Source of the DNA: a virus
DNA length: 22,874 bases
IMG/VR virus record: IMGVR_UViG_3300027861_000207
Coordinates: 1-22,874 of that record
Reading direction: 5' to 3' (one strand)
Shown: piece by piece, positions 6,769 to 12,991 of the stretch
Numbering within the stretch: position 1 is the stretch's first letter
How the letters are laid out: each line of letters begins with the position of its first letter
The notes under the pieces: generated by a model
The model's database searches: none
Told to the model about the DNA's origin: nothing
The model's input: the letters and a program-made list of their open reading frames with translations, nothing else
Program-made: the position numbers and the translations under genes

Positions 6769-7085
6769 GGCTTGCCGTCGATGATCTTGAGCATGTCGTC
6801 TGCGATCTCGTCGGCCACGTCATGGCGCTCAAGCCACGCCGCCCGATCCTCGCCGTCCATGTCGTCGCGCGGGCGATCTCCGTATGAGGCGTTGTCGCAG
6901 GCCAACTCACGAAGCGCGGTGATCTTGGCTTCCAGCACATCGCTCATCACCCTCGCCTCGTCCAGCCGTTGAGCCAGCAACAGGCAGTCATCTGCCGCCA
7001 TGGTTGCGGCCGGGCATTCGTCACCTTTGGCGAACATCTCTGCACGCTTCACAACCTGCCGCTCGTCGTCTGTCAGGTACTCCAT
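6765..7085 (-). CDS. Acidic helical hypothetical protein, first gene of the leftward operon
   Basis: The start at 7085 gives 106 residues (MEYLTDDERQVVKRAEMF). It is preferred because GCGAGG lies five bases upstream, whereas the longer forms from 7118 or 7154 lack a ribosome site and would cover the operator-like repeat. The protein is mostly helical and acidic, with a leucine-rich middle (CLLLAQRLDEARVMSDVLEAKI) that may form a coiled coil. No family is recognised. It is the promoter-proximal gene of the operon that also carries the amidotransferase. Confidence 0.6.
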   Translation of the reverse strand: MEYLTDDERQVVKRAEMFAKGDECPAATMAADDCLLLAQRLDEARVMSDVLEAKITALRELACDNASYGDRPRDDMDGEDRAAWLERHDVADEIADDMLKIIDGKP

Positions 7086-7147
7086 CACCGCCTCGCTTTC
7101 ACCCAGATACTTGCACATGGACAAGCACATGTGCAACCCTACCACCC
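7086..7147. promoter_or_regulatory. Divergent control region with a 9-bp inverted repeat
   Basis: These 62 bases separate the leftward operon from the rightward HTH gene. TTGCACATG at 7111-7119 and CATGTGCAA at 7128-7136 form a perfect inverted repeat with an 8-base spacer, a typical size for a dimeric HTH operator. GATACT at 7106-7111 could be a rightward -10 box (4/6). On the minus strand TTGCAC could be a leftward -35. Either promoter would overlap the repeat, so binding there would control both directions. The adjacent HTH protein is the obvious candidate ligand; that is inference. Confidence 0.5.
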
Positions 7148-7552
7148 ATGCCAAAGCTCACCGAAACCGCGGTGCTCGCCATCCTCGCATCCCCGCACAC
7201 CGATCGGTTCGTCGCCGAGGTGCACGGGGTGTCGCGGGCCACGATCCGAGACGTGCGCACCGGCCGCTCATGGAAGCGCCTGCACGCGGTAGCGGCCGCC
7301 TCAGACGCCATCGACCGCGAGGGCTACGCCGAGATGGTACGGCTACAGCGGCAGCGCGCAGCGAGGCGCACAAGCCCCTTGACGGCTGCCCTCGTGATGG
7401 AGATCCGACGCTCCACCGAGTCACAGGCAGCGCTTGCCCGCCGACTGGGGATCGCCCGCGGCACCGTCCAGAATGTCCAGGCGGGGCGGACGTGGGGCGA
7501 CGTGCGCGAGCATGAATCAGCGGCGACGCAGCCGCGGAATGGAGCTCCATGA
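7148..7552 (+). CDS. Two-module HTH DNA-binding protein
   Basis: This 134-residue protein is made of two HTH modules, about residues 7-45 and 80-119, joined by a charged linker. Each ends in a (V-x-x-G)R-S/T-W motif: VRTGRSWKRL in the first, VQAGRTWGDV in the second. Both line up without gaps with the C-terminal module of the HNH endonuclease at 4068-4580 (ending RKRRTWRHL). It thus looks like a regulator built from homing-endonuclease DNA-binding parts. No ribosome site is visible before the ATG, so the mRNA may be leaderless or nearly so. It lies beside the inverted repeat at 7111-7136 and may repress both divergent units. Confidence 0.75.
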   Translation: MPKLTETAVLAILASPHTDRFVAEVHGVSRATIRDVRTGRSWKRLHAVAAASDAIDREGYAEMVRLQRQRAARRTSPLTAALVMEIRRSTESQAALARRLGIARGTVQNVQAGRTWGDVREHESAATQPRNGAP

Positions 7553-7755
7553 GGAACAACGGAGTTGACATGTTCCTGGCATGCCCGAAGTGCGGAGAGA
7601 ACGCCGTCAGGCGGCACACAGAGGACGGCACGAATGGCGCGTGCAACCACTGCGGGGTCGTGCTCAACAGCGAGCAGATGGAGCGCCCTCTCCGTAGGCC
7701 GATCGTGCCGAACAAGGAGTGGGCGATATGGCAGAAGTGGCTCAGGGAGCGATAG
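7549..7755 (+). CDS. Small zinc-ribbon protein
   Basis: The product is 68 residues from ATG 7549, which overlaps the previous stop (ATGA) and has GGAG upstream. ATG 7570 with CGGAG before it is a second possible start. The fold is a compact zinc ribbon, CPKCG then CNHCG, with about 17 residues between the knuckles. A basic tail rich in Trp follows (KEWAIWQKWLRER). Transcription-factor-like ribbons of this size are common in phage accessory clusters. The specific role is unknown. Confidence 0.65.
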   Translation: MRNNGVDMFLACPKCGENAVRRHTEDGTNGACNHCGVVLNSEQMERPLRRPIVPNKEWAIWQKWLRER

Positions 7756-7759
7756 CACC

Positions 7760-8020
7760 ATGACCGCCGCCAATCTCCCCCGCCCACCGGGGATCACGTC
7801 TGCCGAGGTCAGGGACGCTCACGACCTGCAAGCCGCGGTCACGGAGCTGTGCAGGCTCATCCGCATGGAGGGCGTGTTCGACGGGCTGAGGTGGGCAGCG
7901 AGGGGCGGAGAGATGGCATCGGAACATGACCTGAACATCCGATACCTGCGGGTGCACAACGCGCGGATGGGTGCCGAGGGGCAAGCGCTGCGGTTCATCA
8001 GGGAAGCGGGGAAGGCATGA
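7760..8020 (+). CDS. Hypothetical helical protein
   Basis: The product is 86 residues, starting four bases after the previous stop with GGGAG about ten bases upstream of the ATG. It is largely helical (SAEVRDAHDLQAAVTELCRLI), with a second helical part ending LRFIREAGKA. No family is recognised. The stop overlaps the next ATG by four bases, so it is part of the coupled run 7148-9149. Confidence 0.55.
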   Translation: MTAANLPRPPGITSAEVRDAHDLQAAVTELCRLIRMEGVFDGLRWAARGGEMASEHDLNIRYLRVHNARMGAEGQALRFIREAGKA

Positions 8021-8439
8021 CACCGGAAGAGATCGAGATCGCGAGGGAGATGGCGGATCACCCCGACTGGACGTGGTCGACCGCGGTGCTGGTGAGGCAT
8101 CGGACGCTCTACGACGTGCTGTGGACCCGCATCGGAGAGGACGGGCTGACACTCTCGCTGCGGATGTCGGATCTCATGGACGATCCCATCCCCGATCTCG
8201 ATGACCCCGCCACGCAGGGTGTGGTGCTGGCGCAGGTGCGGGAGCGGCTGGAATGGCGGCACGCGCACGTGGTTCCCGTTTCCGCTGGCGGCGAGCCTGG
8301 GTCTCGAGACTGGGCCGCGGATTACTGGAGCGTCAGCCGGTCATGGGAGGACGTCTGGGCAATGACGAACGCGCCAACGGGCCCGACGTACGGCGCCGCC
8401 CTCGGCCGCGCGTGGCTGGCGTCGAGGGAGAAGCCATGA
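8017..8439 (+). CDS. Hypothetical protein
   Basis: The product is 140 residues and starts in an ATGA overlap. The N-terminal 60 residues are helical and acidic (TPEEIEIAREMADHPDW). The C-terminal part has several Trp residues (DYWSVSRSWEDVWAM) and a Gly/Ala-rich end. No family is recognised. Overlaps of four bases at both ends indicate tight coupling with its neighbours. Confidence 0.6.
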   Translation: MTPEEIEIAREMADHPDWTWSTAVLVRHRTLYDVLWTRIGEDGLTLSLRMSDLMDDPIPDLDDPATQGVVLAQVRERLEWRHAHVVPVSAGGEPGSRDWAADYWSVSRSWEDVWAMTNAPTGPTYGAALGRAWLASREKP

Positions 8440-8651
8440 GCGAACCCGAAGGCCCCAAGATGGTCATCGACACCACGCCGACGAACGCGCCGCTGACGTG
8501 CGCCAACTGCTCACGGTGGTTTCAAGGGCCATTCGACGGCCCAGCGTGGGGAAGGTGCAGGATGATGCGAGTGGATTACCACCACGAAATGTTGACCCGC
8601 GCCGATCACGTATGCCAGTCCCACAAGTGGCGAAAGGAGCCGACGCCATGA
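8436..8651 (+). CDS. Small four-Cys protein (CxxCxxW family)
   Basis: The product is 71 residues. The pattern is CANCSRWF, about 14 residues, GRC-RMM, then a basic His-containing stretch and ADHVCQSHKW. The same order of C-x2-C-x2-W/Y, a lone C and a final C-x-x-W/H recurs in the proteins at 8829-9149 and 10381-10740, so this window holds three members. The four Cys probably bind zinc or another metal. I do not recognise a function. It is translationally coupled on both sides. Confidence 0.65.
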   Translation: MSEPEGPKMVIDTTPTNAPLTCANCSRWFQGPFDGPAWGRCRMMRVDYHHEMLTRADHVCQSHKWRKEPTP

Positions 8652-8836
8652 CCCACCACCCACCCCTCAACCGCCGCCTCGTGGTCATGGTCGACGAACA
8701 GATCCGGGAGTACCTTGCCCGCCGTGCCCGCGATGGCCGCTGCTCGGTCGCGCACTACGTCAGGGGGCTGATCGTGCGGGACATGGTGAAGGAAGCGGTG
8801 AAGGCTGATCGTGGCGAGGGAGGCGAGGATGGATAG
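8648..8836 (+). CDS. Ribbon-helix-helix DNA-binding protein
   Basis: The product is 62 residues, the usual size of Arc/CopG-type regulators, which bind DNA as dimers through an N-terminal beta strand. The strand is RRLVVMVD at residues 9-16. Two helices follow (QIREYLARRARD; SVAHYVRGLIVRDMV). It is clearly related to the RHH protein at 9632-9808, which has the same strand-helix-helix spacing and a matching V-R-x-L-V/I-x-R-D end. The start overlaps the previous stop as ATGA. The likely role is transcription control or antitoxin-like; no toxin partner is evident. Confidence 0.7.
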   Translation: MTHHPPLNRRLVVMVDEQIREYLARRARDGRCSVAHYVRGLIVRDMVKEAVKADRGEGGEDG

Positions 8837-9149
8837 GCCGAAGTGGGGGACGTGTGGATCTCCCTGCAGATGGAATCGTCCGACGATGGTACACGTCTAC
8901 GGTACGGACGACGTGATCCACGTCTGCGACCGCTACCCGCACACAGAGCCAATCCCATCGAAGAACACCTGCGGCGAGTGGGAGCCGCCCGAAGGCCGCG
9001 TGTGTGGGACGTGTGAGTGGTGGGCCAATCCAGCCACCAACGAGAAGGCAAGATACTGTCTGACGCGTCCCATAGGGCCAACGGCTCAACTGCACGGTTG
9101 GGCCGACACATGCCCCGCATGGCGCTGGACCGGCCCATCGCCCACCTGA
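8829..9149 (+). CDS. Cys-rich protein with a CxxCxxW module
   Basis: The product is 106 residues from ATG 8829, chosen because AGGGAGG lies five bases upstream; a GTG at 8811 would add six residues. The N-terminal part has CGSPC and two further Cys. The C-terminal part repeats the module of the 8436 protein: CGTCEWW, YCLTRP and ADTCPAW. It probably binds two metal ions. The final TGA is also the first base triplet of the TGACACA repeat array, so the gene ends inside the control region of the next operon. Confidence 0.65.
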   Translation: MDRPKWGTCGSPCRWNRPTMVHVYGTDDVIHVCDRYPHTEPIPSKNTCGEWEPPEGRVCGTCEWWANPATNEKARYCLTRPIGPTAQLHGWADTCPAWRWTGPSPT

Positions 9150-9190
9150 CACACCCGCCTGACACACCTGACACACCGCCCTTGACACAT
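9146..9190 (+). repeat. Four TGACACA direct repeats upstream of the XRE-type regulator
   Basis: CTGACACACC occurs at 9146-9155, 9159-9168 and 9168-9177. A variant, CTTGACACAT, lies at 9181-9190. The unit starts are 13, 9 and 13 bases apart. The last copy contains a perfect TTGACA -35 box. Direct repeats that abut or overlap a -35 box next to HTH and RHH genes look like a cooperative operator. An origin-type iteron role is possible but no replication gene is nearby. Confidence 0.6.
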
Positions 9191-9210
9191 GCGCCGCAAC
9201 GGTGCAGGAT
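9182..9210 (+). promoter_or_regulatory. Promoter candidate for the 9230-17878 operon
   Basis: TTGACA at 9182-9187 is a perfect -35 box. The best -10 at 17-base spacing is CAGGAT (9205-9210), only 3/6. Transcription would begin near 9217, just before the strong ribosome site AAAGGAG. The weak -10 suggests dependence on an activator, which the TGACACA repeats next to it could bind. Confidence 0.45.
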
Positions 9211-9229
9211 CTCGCCCAAAGGAGATCCC

Positions 9230-9628
9230 ATGCCGCAAGTAGGTTACGAAGTCCGCCTCTACAACAAGGGCGGGCAGTACGTCTCGGCCGAGGCTGACGA
9301 CGAGAAGGACGCCACCGAGAAGGCCGAGGCGAAGTTCGAAGACTACTTCGGCAAGGCTGAGATCGCGCAGAAGATCGTCAAGCGCCCCGAAGACTCCACC
9401 CCGCTCGACATGAGCTTCCACGGTCGCCTCGGCCGCAGCCTGCAACGCCTGCGCGTCAACGCCGACAAGACGCAGAAGCCCGTTGCTCAGGCGGTGGGCA
9501 CGTCGCCATCACAGCTCAGCAAGTGGGAGAACGGCCACGACGAGATCGGCTCGCGCAACGCGGACAAGTTGCTGAAAGCGATCGGCGCCACGGTCCCGGA
9601 TCTGATCGCGGAGATGTCGACGGAGTAG
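9230..9628 (+). CDS. XRE-type HTH regulator with an extra N-terminal domain
   Basis: The product is 132 residues; AAAGGAG lies five bases before the ATG. Residues 65-125 form an HTH_3/XRE domain (LGRSLQRLRVNADKTQKPVA, then SPSQLSKWENG and DKLLKAIGA). Residues 1-60 are a separate part: a strand-like start (YEVRLYNKGGQYVSAEA) and a long charged helix rich in Lys and Glu. I do not recognise that part. It is the first gene after the TGACACA array and heads an operon that ends in the terminases, so it is a candidate controller of the late genes or of its own promoter. Confidence 0.8.
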   Translation: MPQVGYEVRLYNKGGQYVSAEADDEKDATEKAEAKFEDYFGKAEIAQKIVKRPEDSTPLDMSFHGRLGRSLQRLRVNADKTQKPVAQAVGTSPSQLSKWENGHDEIGSRNADKLLKAIGATVPDLIAEMSTE

Positions 9629-9631
9629 CCC

Positions 9632-9808
9632 GTGCCACCCAAGACCCGCCGATTCCACGTGATGCTCACTGACGACCTGTTCGACCACCTCAAGCGCCGA
9701 GCAGACGAGCGCCTTACGTCAATGGCCCAATTCGTGCGTGATCTCGTGCTGCGGGATCTCGTGCGCAACCCACCGAGAGAGAGCGATGACGAAAAAGAAG
9801 CCCGGTAA
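9632..9808 (+). CDS. Ribbon-helix-helix DNA-binding protein, GTG start
   Basis: The product is 58 residues. It starts at a GTG with CGGAG seven bases upstream, three bases after the XRE gene. The strand TRRFHVMLTD is followed by helices LFDHLKRRADE and SMAQFVRDLVLRDLV. This is the Arc/CopG arrangement and closely matches the 8648-8836 protein. The end overlaps the next gene by 23 bases. With the XRE gene it makes a two-regulator head of the operon. RHH proteins often bind tandem short sites, so the TGACACA repeats are a reasonable target; that is inference. Confidence 0.7.
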   Translation: MPPKTRRFHVMLTDDLFDHLKRRADERLTSMAQFVRDLVLRDLVRNPPRESDDEKEAR

Positions 9809-10055
9809 GAAGCCGACGACGAAGCCCACGCCCGCGAAGATCGCCGCTGCCATGGTGGCGAAGATCGATCGGGCACTCGCGACCGGCGAGATCGGGATTG
9901 ACGATGACGTGCAGGCGCTGGCCGTGTGCGTGACGAGGGCGGACGCCTACGCCGTTGTAGAGGCCCTCGAAGGATCGGGGTGCATGGTGCGTGTCGACGA
10001 CAGCACGCCGAAGCGTGGATACCGTGTGACGGCGTGGAAGCGGGGGGACGCATGA
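9786..10055 (+). CDS. Hypothetical protein with a Lys-rich N-terminus
   Basis: The product is 89 residues. It opens with a disordered basic stretch (MTKKKPGKKPTTKPTPAKI) and continues with a helix and an alpha/beta part (ALAVCVTRADAYAVVEALEG, then CMVRVDD and RGYRVTAWK). The order strand-helix-strand-strand could be a small ferredoxin-like fold. No family is recognised. The start lies inside the end of the RHH gene, and the stop overlaps the next ATG by four bases. Confidence 0.6.
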   Translation: MTKKKPGKKPTTKPTPAKIAAAMVAKIDRALATGEIGIDDDVQALAVCVTRADAYAVVEALEGSGCMVRVDDSTPKRGYRVTAWKRGDA

Positions 10056-10384
10056 CCACGTGTGATGTAAGCCGCGGCGTCGTAGAGCTCCACAGCACGG
10101 CGGGCGGGATCACCTATCGCCTATGGATCTTCACCACCGCGATCACGGCGGTACAGGACCGCATCGAGCGCGACAACCCCGATCAGCCATTCGAGATCCG
10201 CCCCGGCGCGATCGTGATAGCAGGCACGGGTCACGGCGTGAACGAGTCGCCCGAAGAGGTGCTAGCCGCCATCGACCGCGCGGGGTTCGTCAACAGCGAA
10301 TTCGAGTCGATGGAGCCGGATACCATCGTGATCGAGATGGACGGCGCGAGGGTAGCCGAGGCCGTCGCGAAGAGGATGCCATGA
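10052..10384 (+). CDS. Hypothetical protein with an FlbD-like end motif
   Basis: The product is 110 residues and starts in an ATGA overlap. After a strand-rich first half (VVELHSTAGGITYRLWIF) comes a repeat-like motif: GVNESPEEVLAAI, then RAGF. The same motif (METPDEVLLRV, then TGF) ends the core of the 12290-12991 protein. Small FlbD-like proteins end in a comparable V-x-E-S-x-E-E-V-x-x-x-I, so a common small beta fold is possible. No function is assigned. Confidence 0.55.
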   Translation: MTTCDVSRGVVELHSTAGGITYRLWIFTTAITAVQDRIERDNPDQPFEIRPGAIVIAGTGHGVNESPEEVLAAIDRAGFVNSEFESMEPDTIVIEMDGARVAEAVAKRMP

Positions 10385-10740
10385 ACGTCGCAGCCCCACT
10401 GCTCCAAACCGTCGAAGCGCTCCACGGGTTCGTCGACCTTCGCCGCGAGGCGATCAGCAAGCGACAGCGGCGGATCGTGCAGTGCCGACGGTGCTGGTAC
10501 TTCCTCCCAAGCGCAGGCGAGGCCGACGGCAACCCCGAAGTAGGCGTGTGCCGCTTCAGCCCGCCGATCCACATCATCGAGTCCACGCAGACGCAGGTTC
10601 CCGGCCCCGACGGCAACCCCACGCAGGCGGTACAGCAGCAGGCGAAGTGGATGTTCGGGCGTACGGGCGCGTTCGACTACTGCAGCAAGTGGCGGCCGTG
10701 GGCGAAGTTGTGGACGCTGGCGTTCCGGAGGGTGTCGTGA
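10381..10740 (+). CDS. Cys-rich protein, third CxxCxxW-type member
   Basis: The product is 119 residues. After a helical N-terminus, CRRCWYF begins the module at about residue 35. It continues with GVCRFSPP and ends in FDYCSKWRPW. This is the same order as in the 8436 and 8829 products, with a longer insert between the second and third Cys elements (about 40 residues, rich in Gln and Pro). The GVCR-x-x-PP form is widespread among small phage proteins of unknown role. Metal binding is likely. The stop overlaps the following GTG by four bases. Confidence 0.65.
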   Translation: MNVAAPLLQTVEALHGFVDLRREAISKRQRRIVQCRRCWYFLPSAGEADGNPEVGVCRFSPPIHIIESTQTQVPGPDGNPTQAVQQQAKWMFGRTGAFDYCSKWRPWAKLWTLAFRRVS

Positions 10741-10961
10741 GCAACAAAACCAAGGTGAACATCAATCTAGGATGCCCAGCCGTGATCGGTGTCGTCTTCG
10801 GCGCCCTGTTCGTGACGCTCAAGATCTGCGGCGTGATCGAGTGGTCGTGGCTATGGGTGACCGCGCCGCTGTGGGGATTGCCCGTCTTCGGCCTGTCCGT
10901 GGCTCTCGTGCTCGCTGCCGCCGCGGGCGGCCTGTTCGCCGTGTCGAAGGTGGTGAAATGA
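10737..10961 (+). CDS. Small two-span membrane protein
   Basis: The product is 74 residues and starts at a GTG overlapping the previous stop. Two hydrophobic spans are clear, about residues 13-32 (CPAVIGVVFGALFVTLKICG) and 44-68 (APLWGLPVFGLSVALVLAAA). A short basic start and a Lys-containing end flank them. The size and two spans would suit a holin or a small inner-membrane regulator, but no endolysin gene is nearby, so I do not call it a holin. Confidence 0.6.
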   Translation: MSNKTKVNINLGCPAVIGVVFGALFVTLKICGVIEWSWLWVTAPLWGLPVFGLSVALVLAAAAGGLFAVSKVVK

Positions 10962-11392
10962 TCCGCCATCTGCCCGCCGAGATGACACCCGATCTCGTGG
11001 CGCTGTCGGATTGGCTCATGGATCAGCGGTTCGAGATGAAGCCTGACGGGTACGCTGCCAAGGACGGCGAGCGCATCGCGTGGCACATGTGGCAAGCGAG
11101 GGTCACCGACGTCCCCTGCACGCCGTACGAGACGAAGGACGTTCACGGCTTTCCCATTATCAAGCAATCGAAACCGGCGATCGACCTGACATCATGGCGC
11201 ACCTATGGCGTCTTGCGCGGCATCCTCGCGCACTTGTCGCCGCTTGGCGATGTCGAGTGCTACCCGTCCAACCGTGGCGGCCACGTGTTCGTCGTCGTCG
11301 GCTGCGGCGGGCACACGCACGAGCGGAAGCTAACCCGGATCGAAGCCGTGATCGACGCTATCCAATGGCACACGAACAGCGAGGAACGATGA
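10958..11392 (+). CDS. Hypothetical protein
   Basis: The product is 144 residues and starts in an ATGA overlap. It has a helical N-terminal part (PDLVALSDWLMDQRFEM) and a C-terminal alpha/beta part with several Gly and His (SNRGGHVFVVVGCGGHTHERK). The latter pattern could form a small metal or nucleotide site, but no family is recognised. The protein is coupled to both neighbours. Confidence 0.55.
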   Translation: MIRHLPAEMTPDLVALSDWLMDQRFEMKPDGYAAKDGERIAWHMWQARVTDVPCTPYETKDVHGFPIIKQSKPAIDLTSWRTYGVLRGILAHLSPLGDVECYPSNRGGHVFVVVGCGGHTHERKLTRIEAVIDAIQWHTNSEER

Positions 11393-11859
11393 CCAAACCA
11401 ACCGTGAAGTCCCTCACAGCCGACCTCGCAGCCCTCGCCGAGCGCGTCGAACACCTCGAGGGCGCGATCCAAGTCCTACGCCGCGCAGACGCCGACAACG
11501 CCTTCGACGTGGAGACGCTGCGGCACAAGCTCGCGATCATGGCCAGCGGGATCGAAGACCAGGACACGCACAAGGTACTGCAGGAGCATGAGGCGTATGC
11601 GGCGCGGCAGGTGCAGCTACGCGGCTTCCCCATGCACGACTTCGTGACGGCTGGCCACAACGGGCTTGCTTGGGTCACAGGCGCGATCCAGGAGATCGAC
11701 GGCGAGGCGCGGATCGAGATCATGGCCATGGACGGGCCGTTCGCCGAGTTGCGCGGGCGCGTGTTCACCGGGCCGACTGCACAGGATGCTGTCGAGACGG
11801 CGCGGTTGGTGATCGAGCCGTTGGCGCGCAAGGTGGTGGGGGGCGGCGAGGATGGGTGA
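11389..11859 (+). CDS. Coiled-coil hypothetical protein
   Basis: The product is 156 residues. Residues 5-35 form a clear coiled coil (VKSLTADLAALAERVEHLEG and onward), and helices continue to about 75. The last 80 residues look like a compact alpha/beta domain (LAWVTGAIQEIDGEARIEIM, then TAQDAVETARLVIEPLA). No family is recognised. It overlaps the next gene by eight bases. An oligomeric accessory role is a guess from the coiled coil only. Confidence 0.55.
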   Translation: MTKPTVKSLTADLAALAERVEHLEGAIQVLRRADADNAFDVETLRHKLAIMASGIEDQDTHKVLQEHEAYAARQVQLRGFPMHDFVTAGHNGLAWVTGAIQEIDGEARIEIMAMDGPFAELRGRVFTGPTAQDAVETARLVIEPLARKVVGGGEDG

Positions 11860-12286
11860 TCGGGGATTCAAGCCGAGCGTGCCGTCAAGCGCGGTGCTAG
11901 ACGTCTACTCCGGCGTCTACAACGCGGATGGCGTGTTCATCCCGCGCTTCGGCATAGCGCCGCCGCTGTCCAACTTCTCCATGTGGACGGGCGCCAGCGC
12001 GGGCGTATCAGCAGCATCCACGCCACCGCCCCGCGAGCCGAAGGAGCACGAACACGACGCATGGCATCCTGAACGCGGCTACCTCACGAACCACGAACTC
12101 GGCGACGTGACAGACGACAAGACCATGACCGACTTTCACATCGGGCAGTCCTACGACGACGATCCCGCGGTTACGATCTTCTGCAAGCAATGCCTCGGCG
12201 ACTCGTTCCTAGTCGGCTTCGGCCACTGCCTGACGGTGATCAAGTGCAAGGAATGCGGGTGGGAGTCGGCGGTGCATGATGGGTGA
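11852..12286 (+). CDS. Hypothetical protein with a C-terminal zinc ribbon
   Basis: The product is 144 residues. The first half is Pro/Ser/Gly-rich and probably flexible. A central acidic, His-rich part (EHEHDAWHPE) follows. The C-terminus is a zinc ribbon, FCKQC and IKCKECGW, separated by about 20 residues. ATG 11852 sits eight bases inside the previous gene. The ribbon resembles those at 3433, 7549 and 15142. Function unknown. Confidence 0.55.
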   Translation: MGDRGFKPSVPSSAVLDVYSGVYNADGVFIPRFGIAPPLSNFSMWTGASAGVSAASTPPPREPKEHEHDAWHPERGYLTNHELGDVTDDKTMTDFHIGQSYDDDPAVTIFCKQCLGDSFLVGFGHCLTVIKCKECGWESAVHDG

Positions 12287-12289
12287 AGC

Positions 12290-12991
12290 ATGACGTTTAT
12301 CAAGCCGATCTGGTGGGTGCGCTTGATTCGGATCTTACTGCGGCCGTTCTTCCTCCTCTCGCACAGCGTGTCAGGGTGGCTGTCGTCTAACTCGGCGCTC
12401 ATCTTGACCCGTGACGAGAACGGGCGCGAAGTCCGGATCTACCCCGTCCACGTGCTCGGCTTGACGGACAACAGCCACGACAAGGACGGCGAGCGTGTGC
12501 CGGTCGTAGCGCTGTACACCACGCTTGGCCGGTACAACTTCCGCTGCACGGTGGCCGAATTCAGGCTCAAGCTAGACGACGCCGCGGGCATCGTCGACGA
12601 CCTGCTGTTCGAGGTCACCACGCCGGTGTTCCCCGACGGCACGCAGGAGAACATGGAGCAGCGGGAGACGCTCCTATCATCCCGTGGCGTGTTCTCGATC
12701 CACCCGATGATCCGCGAGGGCGAAGACGACCCCTACGGCACTCGCATCGTAACGGCGTGCGGGTACTTCACCGCCATGGAGACGCCCGACGAGGTGCTGC
12801 TGCGGGTGAACGCGACGGGGTTCAAGCGGTTCACAGAGGGCGAGCCCGTGATCGTCTCCCCGCCGCCGAAGCCCGATGCTGCCGAAGACGAGCCGATCGC
12901 AGCCGACGAGCCACGGGGCTACACCGAGACACCCACGCCCGACGGCACCGTGACGGCGTGGAAGGAAGTCAACGGGGAGGGCGAGGAATGA
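12290..12991 (+). CDS. Hypothetical protein with a hydrophobic N-terminus and FlbD-like motif
   Basis: The product is 233 residues. It begins with a hydrophobic, basic stretch (FIKPIWWVRLIRILLRPFFLL), which may be a membrane-associated helix. A beta-rich domain covers about residues 40-180. Near its end is TAMETPDEVLLRVNATGF, which matches the motif in the 10052-10384 protein. A disordered Pro/Glu-rich tail follows (VSPPPKPDAAEDEPIAADEP). No family is recognised. The stop overlaps the next ATG by four bases. Confidence 0.55.
   Translation: MTFIKPIWWVRLIRILLRPFFLLSHSVSGWLSSNSALILTRDENGREVRIYPVHVLGLTDNSHDKDGERVPVVALYTTLGRYNFRCTVAEFRLKLDDAAGIVDDLLFEVTTPVFPDGTQENMEQRETLLSSRGVFSIHPMIREGEDDPYGTRIVTACGYFTAMETPDEVLLRVNATGFKRFTEGEPVIVSPPPKPDAAEDEPIAADEPRGYTETPTPDGTVTAWKEVNGEGEE

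Noticed and set aside
9146-9190. TGACACA units as a CRISPR-like array or replication iterons
   Set aside because: The spacing is 9-13 bases with no spacers, and no replication initiator is near. Position at a -35 box supports an operator.
10737-10961. Two-span membrane protein called as a holin
   Set aside because: No endolysin or spanin gene is in the window, and the gene lies amid regulator and accessory genes.
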